A stretch of DNA of 64,000 nt from Hermodice carunculata (lineage: Eukaryota > Annelida > Polychaeta > Eunicida > Amphinomidae). Under the pieces are notes generated by a model. The model ran no database searches and was not told where the DNA came from. It was given only the letters and a program-made list of their open reading frames with translations. Position numbers and translations under genes: made by a program. The stretch is from assembly GCA_964020975.1 (NCBI GenBank), contig OZ026625.1:38405606-38469605 (forward strand). Reading direction: 5' to 3'. Below, in pieces: positions 37,761 to 51,373 of this stretch. Each line of letters starts with the position of its first letter. Position 1 is the first letter of the stretch.

Positions 37761-39599
37761 TGTACATGTGCTATTCGCAAAATGTAACATTTAATTTTAT
37801 TCACCAATATGGCTTTACTATGTGAATATGATATTTTATCACATGTATAAATGCTCATTTTGTATATGTTAATCATTTTTTATGTTGATATACGTATCCT
37901 AACAATATTGTATTTTGTACTAACTTAAAAGAAAGTTTACTCTAACTCTCTTAACTCTTACCCATCAGTTTTTCTCACAATTGAAAAAGCAATAGATGAT
38001 ATATAAAAATTGTATGTGATTATTCTCTGAAAGTGGGAAACAAATATGTATTATGGGTTCATGGTTTCAAAACTGCCTTGAAACTTGTTTTGCGTAAAGT
38101 ATTGGCAACTTTGTGGAACAAGTTATTTTCTTAACATGCCATACTGAGTTATGCATGCATACGTATTTTTGTACAAGATTGCGCTAATAAAACGGCAAAT
38201 TACCAAGTGCTCAGAATATACTAATATCATGGAAACTTCCTCTTCTGTATTCATTTATGTCGAATAGCAAATCCTGAAATTTGGAAGCCAATTTTATTGA
38301 TTGCTGAATATCAGAATGCATTTACAGGCACCATGAGTTTTGCTGTAAAACATGTATACTGGCACTGAACCTTATAAAGCAAAACCTATTCTCAAACAGT
38401 CCTTTGAGACAATAACATCATATTTTAGAAGCGGAAAGCCGCATATAGCCAGGCACTGCATTTCTAGCCTGAGTATATGGAAAAGTTCCGTTATTTCCAT
38501 TTTGAATTTTCTCAAGGGATCACCAGAAAGGAACTCGGGCGAGAGGACTAGATTTTTCCAATTTTGCATGCAAATAAATAGGGTCTGGGACCCTATAGTG
38601 CTGAGACCATTACCTATCAATATCGTAGTAAACAAACAGTCCAAGTGCAAAGCAGTCTACGTCTTGACAAATCAATGAACATTTACATGACAATGCACAA
38701 CAGCAAAACTTGATTAGCCATCAAGCAATGCATAATTTATTGAACATCTAAAGAGGAGATGTCTTACTGACAATGTAAAAAAAATGACTGTCATCAAAAA
38801 TAAAAGTGGACAAGAGTTATCAACAATGTTACAGAAGTTGCACATGAAATCCGAGTAAATAAGAACTATATATGGTAAAAGAACCTTCAGTCTTCAAACA
38901 AACAAGGTCAAAATTCAAAGTAGACATGCCAACAACTTTATGATACTTTTATATATCAATCAACAAATACGACATGCGGTAAAAAAGACAAACACCTCTC
39001 TCTGGACTTGAGACAGGTACCGAAAAAGGTTTAGTAGGAGTTTAAATCGATTGATGCTAGCAACTCTCAACTTTAAAAATATCTTGCCTCATACGTGTAT
39101 TGTTTAAATTGTCAGTTACAATTGTTAGGTTTGCATTGTTATTACTTTATATACATCATATGTCAAAGCCACTGGACATCTATCTATATAAGAAATTTCC
39201 ATTTTTATCCGAAAACGATCATTTTAATTGCATTTTTAATGTCGCTGTTTGACAAGTGTTTTAACAATCAGTAAGCACACGATTCAAATAATGAGACAGG
39301 ACTTGGGAATTTGGGTCTGCAAACTGTCATTTCTGTATAAAGCTGGGCACACAGCCCCTATTTTCCCCATTATATGCATGGTAAAATCAGGATGTGTTTA
39401 TGAGAAGTTGAATGTGTAAAGCACACCTGCAAACCTAACTGGCCAATACACTGTTTGTGACCCTTTACCATTTCCTCAGAGGGAGTTTCAGGTTTTGATA
39501 GGGTAACATATCCCATTTAGAAGTTATTGGAAAGACTGTGTTCCATGAAAATAGACCATGTTGTTAGGTTCACTGCACGATTTTTTTTGAGATTTGGTC
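37761..39599. other. No recognised gene
   Basis: The first 200 bases may be the LINE's 3' untranslated region. A 108-codon plus frame (38352-38678) has no recognised family. Confidence 0.4.
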
Positions 39600-39945
39600 G
39601 CCACATTCACAGCATCGTAACATCTGAACAAGCACCCTGGTGTCAGCATACCATGACAATAGAGAGTTGTACAACTGCCACGGTAGAGTGGTGATCACTG
39701 TACCCATCATATAGCAGTACGTTACCCAGACAATAGACAGTTGATTAACTGCCACGGCACCATAAGGCATGCACTGATGCATGACAAAGCAGCGCCCTGT
39801 CCCCATAACCATTTTACACTATCGTGACGCCAAATGCTATTCTACTGTCATGGTACCATGGCACCAGCAGAAATTCTATTTTCACAATATCATGGTGCAA
39901 GCTGTCATTCTAGTTTCACCATATTGTTACACCAGCCAAACAGCT
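39600..39945 (+). repeat. Degenerate minisatellite, units of about 34-36 bp
   Basis: Repeated blocks such as GCACCAGCAGAAATTCTATT, TTTCAC.ATAT.ATGGTGCAAG and two copies of GACAATAGA.AGTTG..AACTGCCACGG about 75 bp apart indicate an old tandem array with strongly diverged units. Confidence 0.6.
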
Positions 39946-42900
39946 GAAGATGACCTAAAGTTTGCTTTGCCTTCATGTCTCTTTTTATCTTTGGCACAAG
40001 TGATAAATTGTGGGCTTTAATTCATTAGGCCCATAATTATGAAGTAACTAAAGTTTGCAGTTAAGGTGGCGGCCATATTTCGACCGCGCATATAGAACTA
40101 GCGACTTTAACCCCTTATAACTTTTTCGGTTTTGCCATTTCACCCAGAAAACTATACCTGATTTTATTGGTACAGCTGTCTAGATTTGAAAGAACCACGG
40201 TTTGTATAAATGGGACGACTTTTGACGGTGTCTTGAGTTATTTTCCAAGAGGGTATCAGATCGCACTTTTTGCAGTGCCCACTGGAACAATATTCCACAA
40301 TTAAGTCTAAAAACTATGAAGGATTAAAGTACTGACCAATACGCAGGAACCGTTCTTACCGTTCATGAAATGAATGAGTATTGAAAATGTTGTTGAATTC
40401 TTTCATCGCCATCATAAAGTCTTACAAGTCTGTCACTTTTAGCGCTTCAAAAGTCACCGAAAGAATAGTTAGAACAGAAAGTCCCAGATACGGTTCCTAT
40501 CTTAGGTATTAACCTTCCAAAATCTGTTCATTTCGATAGGATAAACCTTCTGGGTTTTTTTTTAAATGTTGTTTACAAAATTGATTGATCTTGCGAAAAT
40601 TGCTTTCTGAGTAAATCGCAATGAAAGTTAGAATGGCCTGTTTTCGTACATGATTGTTTATAGCGGGAATACGGCCTGTTTTCTCCGCCTAAACTTTGTA
40701 GTACAAATGCAAACCTCACATTTGATGTATTGCTCGTAAACTGTATTGATGTTTTCTCTGCGCTAAAAAGCATGTTTTAAAACTCAAAGACTCCAAAGGC
40801 AGCAAAGCTGTTGGTTTTACTTGGCTGGTTTCCCATGCGGCTGGCTCACTTCAAACAGGAATTGTAAGTGGATTAATCACGTGACCTGACGTATGATTAC
40901 CTTGACCCGAACAACAAGTGTTTCAATATGTCGGCTGTAAATGAAGACTGTGTGCATTTCAAATGTTTGTTTTACAGAGAAGTTCACTCGATCCTTCTCC
41001 ATCATACCTGAACCAGAGACAGAAGGAAAAAAGTTATCACTGAAATAGCGATCAGAATAGGCACTCTTATCATAATTTTGGGCCTATGATATGTTAGCAC
41101 ATCCCTGATATACTGCATGAACATGAACGTACATGTAGATCCAATCATGCTACAGGCACCAAACAAACAAACAAAAAGGTGTAAATATTCTGAACCTTGG
41201 TGACATACCTAAGACCTTCCTCCTATTCATTTTTCTAATCTTGACAAAATTCTGCAGTATCCTAAATTCATGTAAAATCAGTAGCTAAGTCACCAAATTT
41301 GGAAAGGATCGGCTGAGAAAATATCAGTTGGCCGATCTCTCCAATGCTAATTTTCCAGGGTAGGGCTTATATGCCTTGGTTTGACCAGATACATGTTTTA
41401 GCTCGGAGTGTGTGTGTGTGGGGGGGGGGGGGGGAGGGGGGTGCTGTTTGTTGTTTTTGTAATTTTATAGCTAAGCACTTCAACACAGCATTGTCAATAT
41501 TGATAAATGTCAGCATAATAGCCAGCCAATGTAAGACTTTGGATAGGTCAGATTTTGGTTAATTATACGTTCTTAAAGCTCACTCAATTAATACCCCCCT
41601 AAACCTACGTTTTATTTGGGTTAATTAAAATGTCCAAGCAAAAACTATATATTGAAATGGTTGGCCGGCATCTATAGGCTTAAAGCATGATGATAATATG
41701 CAGATATTTATATACTTGAAAAGGAAACAAAGGATAAAGCTTTACCAAGTTGTGTTATCTGGTTCGCAAGCTCTCTCTCTGTTACTGTTACACTCTCGGC
41801 AATCTGACGTTGGCGTCGTCCTGCTTTTGATACTCTCATTGCTTTTGGCATAATTCTTTCCTACTTGACTCTCTAAGTCTGAAAGAAGTGACTAGGGACT
41901 ATACGGTTCCTGTGTACAGTATTTGAAAGAACAAGAAAGTAAGGTCAATGCCCGCACTGTTTTATTACACTGTCTAATTGATGAACATATCAGGGGCCGG
42001 TAATCCACCTTTGAGGGTGCTGCTGAGGGTAGAGTCGTATTATTGTTGAACACACAGACCCCACCCCAGTAAAAAGTTTCAAAGAAATGTCTTACAAATG
42101 CCGGGAACCCATTAGTTTTAACATAATTTGCGACAAGTGTCCATTGTAAGGTTTAGACCACCACTGCAATGTTTTCCTGGAATGTAGTCAACACACAAAC
42201 CTTGCAGACAACGAAGTGACGCCTGAGATCAAAGGATATGCCATTACAGGAACCTGCGTGCAGCACTGCATTTACTGAAATTCACTAATCCCCAATTGTG
42301 TTTACTCATCACGTAACAAACTGATAAGAACATCAGCAAGCTTTTATTATTTTAATACTCGTAGTATTATTATTGCATGACGAATGATGAATTTCGGGCA
42401 ATCCTTCGTTCGGCCGCCTTTGCTGTAATCTTCCATGCCCCTCGATTGAGCCGCCATTTTGAATAAGGGCGATCCTCAAAATGGGTCGTCAAGAGTTATT
42501 TTATTTCAATCATAGGCCCTAAGATAAACAAAAAGAACAGAAAATTTTTCGGTTGAAGGGGAGGGGTAGAAGTAACTTCATATGATGTGGCAGTGTCGAT
42601 GCCCCACTGTGTCATTAGTCACAGTCGACCGCATTTCCGCGTTGTCAGGGCCATAGGCGGCGGCCGAGTACTATCTAAACTTGGCCATCAATTAACATAA
42701 GTTAACAAAGAGACCAAGGACGTGAAATTGACAGACCAAACTTGGTGATGTTTTTTGTTCATTTTTCTCATATACATATATATTTTTTTAAAGTCATTTT
42801 TGGTGAGCACAAAGTTTAGATAATGGACTTCATGAAAATGGAATAAAAGTCATTTTATGATGAGTCACCATATTGCCGATGTAGTCGAAATGTGGCCACT

Positions 42901-45411
42901 ACCTGAAAAAGTTAATGTTTTGGAAAAACTTGAATCTCTGCATTTTGGTGTGTTTATCTTTGCTGCCTTTGTTTGGTTGGAATTTTTGAAAGTTCATAAT
43001 GTTTTTCTGAACTATTTGAGTAGGTACACTGGCTGAGAAAGGTCTCTTTAAGGGTTGCTTGTCCTCCTATTTCTTACATCTTAGTTTTATTAAAATGTCA
43101 CATACCTCTGCAATATTTACTGGTCCCAGACAACAGGTCATAGTAATTTTTTTCAGCCTGATTCATGAACCAATTATGCATTTTCAGGCTTTTCACATAC
43201 GTCCACTTAAATACATGATCAAAAATGAGTTTGTGATTGATGTGGCAGACAGATATATTGCCTTGGAATCCCTGTGCTGCGAAAAAAAGGCAAACTATAT
43301 TTCATTTTATATTTGCCAGTTTTTCCTGTAAGTTGTCAGGTAGCAAGAAACACTGTCAAAGACCATACATGAATTATGCATTTAGTAATATTACTAGAAT
43401 TATTCTCCTAAATTATACAATATTATCACAACGTATTTTGTATTCAAATTTATATTGTCAGTTTCTTTACACAACATTTGGTCTTCGTTGTTTTGCTGTC
43501 AAGGCAAGCATGGGACATGAATTCTTTCTTCCAAATCAGATTTTGGGATCTGTATGCATGCAAAAGGACAAATTACCTGTTTCCATATTGTTTAGTTGAT
43601 TCTGTTTGAACCAGTCTAAGGTGACTCTTTATACATCTTTAAATTCAATAAAAATTGGTGTTATTCTTGATTTTGTACAGCAATTTTCTTATTTTCATTA
43701 AAAGAATGGGTACGCCAATATAGTTGCTTTGTGCCCTGTTACATGGCCATATAAACACTTTACCAGATAGTATTGGTAAACCAGGAAATATAGTCTGCAC
43801 GTCGTATCTCGGGCTTACAATAAAATTGTTTCCTTATTTAAGTGCTCCAATTTGGCTTGCTTGACATGATGGTTTTCATGGTGTCCTGCCTATATCATGG
43901 GGCCACGGATCAAACGTTTTCCTTTTGCCTAGGCCAAGATAATACTTTCAACTTTCCTTTGCGATATGATTAGGACACCTGGTTAAAAATCAATGGAGCA
44001 ATACACATGTTTGCTGAGGTCAGATGAGAAAAAAAAATATAAGTAGATCCACTTGTTGGTCCTTAAAACCCGTGCAGTATCAAGACACGATCGAAAACAG
44101 CGCACATTTGATGATGAAGTGGGAACGAGTAGTGACATACAATGAAAACAACATGCTATATAGTGGTAGACCGGGCAATATGCTTTTGTTGACAATTTTT
44201 CCCCGGATGAAATAGCTTGTTTTAACTTTTGTATTTTTTTCTTATAAATAAGTCGCCAGTATAAATAGAGGGCTGAGCCCATGTGGGACCAAGTTGCATT
44301 CTACCAACAGGCTGTATTGAAGCCCATGCCCAACTTGCCCAACTTCGCCCATCTACAACCACGCTGGGCCCCAGTTGGGCAAGCTAAGTGGGATATTGCT
44401 GGTTTTCATTATATTTGCATTGGCTGTGTCATGTCTTGCTCATAATTTAGTAGGCAAATTCTATCCACCTTGGGTGGGCTCTTGTAAATTGTGGAATAAC
44501 CTCTTCTATGTTTGTGTCTGAATCATACACATGTACAATAGAGCCACGGGAGGGATTTCCTCATGTCCCATACAAAAAGATATAGGCTGTACCCTGTACT
44601 GGCACTCCGCTCACATGCAAATGTGACGGGTAGGATGTATGCTATCTTCAACAGAGTTGAGATGTTATACTAGTGCTAACTTTTCACATGTTTTCAGTAG
44701 GACTGAAAGGGAGGAAGGTGTATATCCTGGCACAACTGTGTCGCAGGTATATAAGATGTCAGTTACATATGGAAGACACAATCTCTAAAATTATTTTGCA
44801 TTACATTTGAAATTTTAGAAGACTCTAGTGAAACTTCACTTTTTTATAGTGCAATTGACAATCGCCACATGCAGAAATTGAATATATTAAGCATGCACCT
44901 ACTGTAATTCAGCTGTTTACTACAATGCACAAACATAACACCTATTGCTTTAAATCCTTAGTTGTCCCCTGAAAGGCAACGACCCTATTGTTGTTCTAAC
45001 TAGGTCACATGGCACTGTGCATCCAACTGTATTGAAACCCTTAAAAAGGCGATCAATTTTAAGTCTTCCTTTATCCACTTCTCTGTATATTACTGCACGA
45101 AACCAGACTTACGAAAGGATGGACAAATGGTTATAACAATACACATTGGCCATTGGTAAAGCAAAGTATTGGAATTTCAATTTTGTCTTTTTATCTCCTA
45201 TTGTTAGACTGACCAATCAGTAATCATAATTTATAGGTCCTAGTATAAGCGCAGATAGGGCATAGACCTACAGTCACGATGCACCAATGCTTTTAACAAA
45301 AAAATAACTTTTCTGACAAAAATGTCTGTTACATGTTAATGCATTAAGGATGTGGACATTGGAACCCAGTACTCTTGTTCCTCCTTGCTTAATGGAGTCA
45401 AGGGTGTCCAA
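39946..45411. other. Long gene-poor stretch
   Basis: No supported coding region. It holds a (TG)n/G-run at 41408-41441 with 15 G then 6 G, an (AAAC)n run near 41160, and two GC-richer patches (40065-40090 and 42410-42670) that contain GGCGGCCAT and GCCGCCATTTT, motifs resembling YY1 sites. Without a transcript the latter cannot be called promoters. Confidence 0.4.
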
Positions 45412-45590
45412 AGCTTCAGTGGCAGTGGAGACTGAAAACACAACAGACAAATAAAAAGTACAACATTGTTGTTGTAGTTGTTAGGAGTGATCTTCAAACC
45501 CTGTGTCCAAAACACCAGCGGCAGTGAAAACTGTCAACGTAAAATATATAAAAAAAATACAACTTTGCTGTTGTGAACTTGTTACAACTG
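45412..45590 (+). repeat. Diverged tandem pair of about 90 bp
   Basis: GTGTCCAAAGCTTCAGTGGCA is matched by a GTGTCCAAAACACCAGCGGCAG version about 90 bp later. Both copies continue with GA.ACTG, AA.ACAACATTG or AATACAACTTTG, and CTGTTGT. Confidence 0.6.
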
Positions 45591-47470
45591 ACACACAGAC
45601 CAACAAAATCAATAATCCCACCATGCCGAGGTGACTATGCTTTACTGTACACTGTGTTACTGTGCCAACTGACAGACAACCTGGGGAAGTGAGAAATCTG
45701 CAGAACTATGACATCTGAACCAATCAGGGGTAGAGAAAAGACCCAGACAGACCCCAAGGCCTAAACTATCTTACATACACACAAAAAATAAGTTAACCCA
45801 GCAAAACAACTTGAAACAATGCGTTCAAACCTCAGGTGAGTGTCAATGGGTGTTGGTTAGAAAATAAAGTAAGTGAAACTGTTGGTTTGTGTGTTAAGGA
45901 TTGTCACCAGTGGTCGTTCATTTTTAACCTTGGGCATATACGACCATGCAATAGAGATCAGGTGAGGTGATGCATAGGTATGTTGCTGTGTAGCTAATAC
46001 ATGGAACTACCAATGCATAATATTAAAAACAAGCAAAACAAAACAAATACAATCAAACCTGTCAAGGATCAATATCTAAGTAAGTAAAGGAACGATTAGA
46101 TAAATAAACAATATAGTGCCAGTGCAGTTCCACGAGACGATATCAACATTTCTCAGTCAATAACATGTGCCAAGAAATGTTAGCATATGGTTTCAAAATG
46201 AAAGCAAGGGAGGCCTGCCTCATGTCTTGCTTTAATCTTAAAGATAAATTTAACTTCCCTCACCTCCCTTTTTTTCAGAGGTCCTGGTGATGGACCTCTT
46301 TCAATCAAGATTTCCTTCTGAGACAGACAGCTGCAGGCAAGGAAACTTATTAGCCCTGCTGTCAAAGCAAAGGGGCAGAATGCCACATCAAATGTTGAAT
46401 AAATTACTCTTGCACAACCCCCACGAAGTACTGCAAAACGTAGCTTATGGGTTATGTTATCATTCAAAGAAAAAAAATACAGAAAAAAACTTGTGTTAGT
46501 CTTTACATAATGCTATGTTAGGAGACGTGAATGAGGGTGCCAAAGTCAGCCAGCAAAAAAGGCTCCTGTAATAAACATTCTGAGTGGGAATATTATTTAT
46601 ATGTGCAAACTTCAGTCTGCTTTAGCACAAACTACAACATGCACCAGAAAATCTCTTAGCAGACAGCATCGGAAAGAAATGAACAAGCTGATATTAAATG
46701 GCGATTTTAACAGCAAAATTGTGTTAAAATACATTTTTTTATTTGCTCAAAGGGTAGGATAGCCCTATAGACTGGTGGCCAAGGCTCCAAACTTTTCCGG
46801 TACCGCTCCTCAAGGTATTATAATCCACAATCCATTTTTTGGACATATCATTTAATTTGACAATAGAAAATGATGCTTGTAGTCGCTCATTTTGGGGGTA
46901 AGAATGTTTTATAGCCAAGAAAAAAAAAAAAAAAAAAATCAAGAAGAATCGGTCGGTGTAAATTGTCTAAAATCCGAATACTGATTTTAAGAGAATAACT
47001 GACCCAAAATATGTTTAGGAAACCACTAACATTAACAAAAATAAAGTGAATTAATAAGAAATTCTGCACAGTTTATACCAGTTACATTGCTTGACCCTTT
47101 CTGTAAAAAATTGAAAAATCTAACAAATTCGAGCAATTTTTTCGGTTTTAGACTTCTTGGGACACATTAAGTGCAGCAGAAAAAAAAGATTTTGGCAAAC
47201 ATGCACTCCTTGAATAAAATTCATTTGGCGTTATAGCGATATCCCCCCCCCCCAAAAAAAAGTCGTATGTTTTATGCTTCTGGGGTGGGAAGTAAAAATT
47301 TTACCCCATCCCCATATTTTGTTTTTTAACTGACATCGTGATCTTTCTGCCCAAAGCCGCATAACGTGCAGAAATTGATGTTTTTGGTACTATCGTCTAT
47401 ATAAATATGAATTAGCTAAATGTATTTACAGTTTTGACATGATATTATTTTATCATTAAAAGGCATGTTG
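45591..47470. other. No recognised gene
   Basis: Contains poly(A) at 46919-46938 and a C11/A8 homopolymer junction near 47243-47262. No coding region supported. Confidence 0.4.
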
Positions 47471-47474
47471 TTAA
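47471..47474. other. Left TTAA target-site duplication of the Kolobok-like transposon
   Basis: TTAA directly before the terminal ACTGGAGA; the same TTAA lies after the right end (52022-52025). TTAA is the known Kolobok target site. Confidence 0.5.
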
Positions 47475-48047
47475 ACTGGAGAGCCTGCTATAAAAGGCCA
47501 CCAGAGGGCAGTGGGCAGGCAATATGGATCTGTCAAATTACTGTTCACAGCTCAAACCCAAAATCTGATAAATTCAATTGTATCTTGGTTATCTTTCCAT
47601 ACTTGTATGTGGTTCTGGCACAGCAAATTTATGAATATCTTAAGATAAAAATGAGCAACTTACAGCAGACAGATGTTGTGTATTTATCCAAGATAAGATC
47701 CAAATTGATAGCAATGGTATCAACTCCCAAGTCTTTTAAAATTTGAAGTGACCGTTGCATGATAATGAGGAGTGTAAAATTTCAAAACATACACATGTGC
47801 AGCAGTGCCAGTCCACGTGGGGAACTGGTCTTTCAGCCATGCTGATGATCACCATATGGCAGGGCAGTGTGGGTTACTTGAGTCCAGCTATGCAGGGTTC
47901 TACCCTGAGTTATGTATGTGTCCTGGCTTATCGGATTCAAACAGTGACTTTTACTCCTACAGTCTACACTAAATTTTTATAGAGTTTATATATCCAATAT
48001 TTACTATGTTTTTGTCTTTGTAGATGCAAATGGTGAACATATACACA

Positions 48048-48674
48048 TTACATCCATCTGTGCCCCAAGTAGGGTACACCCTTCATATTAGGGTACAACC
48101 CTCGAACTAACTGCAGCACACAATCTGGCATAATTTCCCTGACAGATGGCATGTACCTATCACTGTTATCCAGATCCTGTCTTCCTAGTTCTGCTCCTTT
48201 GATAGCCAGATAGCGAGGATCTCTCCATGCTCCTCGATCATTCATCATGCGCCAAAATCTTTTATATTTGTCTTTCCTCACTAAGTTGTTCCCAGCTGCA
48301 GGTGGATTGCCAGTCCCTATCCAGCGCTGCCTATATGTGGTCACACAGGGACGACAGAAGCAGTGTAAACATTCATCCCGCCCATCTTCAGGTGGGATCT
48401 CTGGCTCAGCAGGTACATTTACTTGAATGGGAGGATTCACCTGTTCCCTAGCCACTTGATTGTTTAGATGCTCCTCTCCCCTAGGCTCCACTGGTACTGT
48501 AGGCAGTGTAGTCCCTCATGGTCCATGTTGCTGGGCACTGTGAATGGCCAATAACTGTTCCATGGTCATTTCTTCCAAATCCCATTCGTTATGTGTAAAA
48601 AAAGCATCTATAGCAAGCCATTGTTCATTGGTGACACGAATAATGTGTGTTTCTTTCTCTTCTGCATCAGCCAT
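48048..48674 (-). pseudogene. Transposon accessory protein with Cys motif, one in-frame stop
   Basis: Starting at MADAEEKE (48674) the frame runs 208 codons and is interrupted only once, by TGA at 48518-48516. The N-terminal part is acidic (NEWDLEEMTMEQLLAIHSAQ). The C-terminal part has CLHCFCRPCV (C-x2-C-x-C-x2-C), RWIGTGNPPAAGNN, KRFWRMMNDRGAWRDPRYL and ends IMPDCVLQLVRGLYPN, PYLGHRWM. I recall the same C-terminal pattern (FWRML..R..W.DPRY, IMPDCV..LVR..YPN..G.PY.GH.W) in uncharacterised proteins of cnidarians and other invertebrates. It also faintly resembles the P2X7 intracellular domain (PSCC...IR..FP...G.Y.GF). A zinc-binding, nucleic-acid-related role is an inference. It lies 562 bp from the transposase in opposite orientation. 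A longer start at 48842 is possible but the extra residues look untranslated. Confidence 0.65.
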
Positions 48675-49236
48675 TATGAGCTCTGTAGATACACATGTAC
48701 TATCACTTGTGTTTTGTGATGCAAGCCTCATGTATGAAATGTACACCCTAAATTTCCCCGCCATGTAATGGGATATATATACCCTTGGAATGCAATTGAC
48801 CTTAGTGACCTGGTATATGTAAAGGATGATGCAAAGTTGCATGGAGGGGAGATAGACTTTTTGTTATTAACATATTTTTGTTTGCATTTATAGAAAAGAA
48901 ATTTTAAAAATAGCGGCAGTTGAAATTTTGTGAATAAAAGAACATTACAATACTGCCATATGTATCTGTATTCTGATAAAGTTAACAGTAGTTAGACAAG
49001 TCCCCATACACCCTTCACTAATAAATAAACTGTTCACACTAAGTCAAAAGTCCAGCAGAAGCTTTCACATATCTGGTTGCCGTAGTAACAGTTAATGCAG
49101 ATTCCAATCACTACACATGTAATCAACCAGTGATTCCTGATATTTCATCACATATCAGTGTACGTAGTCCAAGGAGAACATACCAGTATCAGTCTTATAA
49201 AACGCACAATTTCCAAGACCAACTTTTTGTGTGGAA
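48675..49236. promoter_or_regulatory. Divergent intergenic region of the transposon
   Basis: 562 bp separate the two start codons, so promoters for both element genes should lie here. No clear TATA box or operator-like repeat was recognised; this is an inference from gene orientation only. Confidence 0.3.
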
Positions 49237-50987
49237 ATGATGGAAACTGAGGTGAACCTTGCAGCAAGCAGTTCACAAAATGCCGAAAGGGTAGGGGAGA
49301 GACTCTCTGTCAATCCAAGGAAAAGATATGCATCTGACCAGCCTGAAGCACAAAAAATACGAAATGACAGAAAGAAAGCTCGACGTATGTGTGGAGATGC
49401 GAAATTGGAGGCCAAGTTGAAATTCTATGTGACAACAGTTGATGAAAAAGTGGAACTGTTTGACAAAATGGAGAAAGTCAAGTCAGCAATTGGAAAAGAT
49501 AGCACGGGCATAGTCAGTAATTATCTGACATTACAAACAATTTTGGACTTTTATCTCTCACACAATGGAGAAAAAACAAGGGATAATGCAAGTACTGAGT
49601 CAGGGGATCTAAGCATCAATTCATACCAGCATTGTAACATTGAAAATTCTACAGAGGAGATGTACCTCACCACAAGATCCAGCTTGGAACATTTAATTAA
49701 ACAAGTCCAATGCCATGATCAAACTTGTACAGCACCAGCCAAGGTTGTGAAGGAAAATAGACTTCATCATGCTGTCCACCTAACACTGAAATGTGCAGCT
49801 AATTGTGGACAATTTACGTGGACATCCTCGCCACATGTCACAGGTGGTAAATTGTTAGTAAATATACGTATGCTACATGCTTACTTGATGTCAGGCATCT
49901 TGTATGTACAATACAAACGCTTCTCTAAAGCTGCAGGGATTGGGTGGTAAGGAGATACGTTTTTGCAGAGCATGAAAGAAACTTATCTGCAGGCAACAGA
50001 TGAAGAGGCAAGATCATCAATGGAAGATGCACTCAACCATGAAGTAGGCAAGGCCATATTTGCTGGCCAGCCAGGTATCAATATCCTCACCGATGCAAGA
50101 CATGGTTGGAGAAAAAAATGCTAAAGACACTGATGTTGTGTGCCTTGGTGGTGATTCCCACAAAGTTATAAAAATAGCGCATGTGACAAAAAGTGATGAA
50201 GTTTCAAGCCAAAAACACGAATTGGTCGGAAGACAAAAGGATCATGGAGGATTTGGAAAATGAGGGAGTGCCAGTCATGATTCACACACATGATGGTAAT
50301 GCATCTGTGACGAAGTATGTAGCTGAAAACTTTGATACTGAAAACAGTTATGATACGTGGCATGCCACAAAAGGCATAACAAAGGAAATGAAAAAAGTAA
50401 CAACTGGACCAAAATACAAGGAGGGAGTCACGTGGCACAATGAACTCTCTGACAAAGGCCCATCCATAAGGACCCATGTGTATTGGGCAATGAAAAATTG
50501 CGATAATTCAGCAGAGAAGCTCATTGAGGGTATAGACAATATAATCCCCCACTACAAACGTGACCACATAAACTGTCACCCTACATCCAGATGTGTAGCA
50601 GATCCAGACTATGAGGCAACCAAAAATAAAATAACTGATCTTAAGGCAGAAGAACTGCTTAGCAAAGCACTCAAAAGCTTGAGAATGTACAAATCCCCGC
50701 AAGATTATATTTATTGCCAAAGCACTCACTATGTTGAATCTTTCAACAATGTAGCCTTGATATACCATGATAAACGTATTAAATTTGGAACACAAGAATA
50801 CAAAAGACGAAGTTTGATGTCAGCAATCGAATGGAATGAAAATGTTGACCGTGATTACAGCTCTATTACTTACCGTTCCAGCACTTTAGCCCCACGCAGA
50901 ACCCAAGGCCATAAGAATTTAAAGCCAAAAACTTTTGGATTTTTCAGTAGCATCTGGATGCGTGTGATGCAAAAAATGTACAAATAA
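49237..50987 (+). pseudogene. Kolobok-like DDE transposase, three breaks
   Basis: From MMETEVNLAASS the N-terminal third is basic (NPRKRYASDQPEAQKIRNDR, KKARRM) and is followed by a Cys/His region (CHDQTC, HHAVHLTLKCAANCGQFTW) and a GG..LVN.R..HAYL.SGI block. The catalytic part has GINILTDARHGWRK (first Asp, about 50093), the stretch DTDVVCLGGDSHKV, IHTHDGNASVTKY (second Asp, about 50293), DTWHATKGITKEMKKV, IIPHYKRDH and YCQSTHYVESFNNVALIYHD (Glu, about 50735). This order matches the Kolobok-type transposases of fish and marine invertebrates. Breaks: TAA at 49948-49950, a frame change in the seven-A run at 50112-50118, and another near 50235-50242. The conserved residues between the breaks are well kept, so the loss looks fairly recent. 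The superfamily name is from memory of motif spacing. Confidence 0.75.
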
Positions 50988-51373
50988 TTACAATCAAGAA
51001 TTGTGACTGTGATAGGTATGGGGGGGGGATTTACCAGGGCATGTCCAATGCCATTGTGGCGTAATCGGTCTGATTCTTAGTACAAATTCATGCTGGATAT
51101 ATTACTGGGTACATGTATTTATAATATTGCCTGGCATGCAGTACATGTAGCAGCAGTGCAGACCTTGGTGTACAGTGCATATGTATCTCAGGTTGACAAT
51201 ATAAAACACAGTGTACATACGTACCAGATATGACCCTACATATAAGAACATTTGATTCCATATAAATGGATTATTGTCAGGCTCCAATTGTCATAGTTCA
51301 CTTGCTATTGGAACATCCACTTCTTATGTAAGTATATACTTTTTCATTTGAAACAATTACAGCCACTATTTCT

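Noticed and set aside
42410-42480. GCCGCCATTTTG, a YY1-like promoter motif
   Set aside because: A single motif in a CG-richer patch with no adjoining exon is not enough to call a promoter.
44280-44400. GCCCAACTTGCCCAACTT...AGTTGGGC, a possible short inverted repeat
   Set aside because: Arms of only 8 nt with a simple composition; not better than expected by chance over 64 kb.
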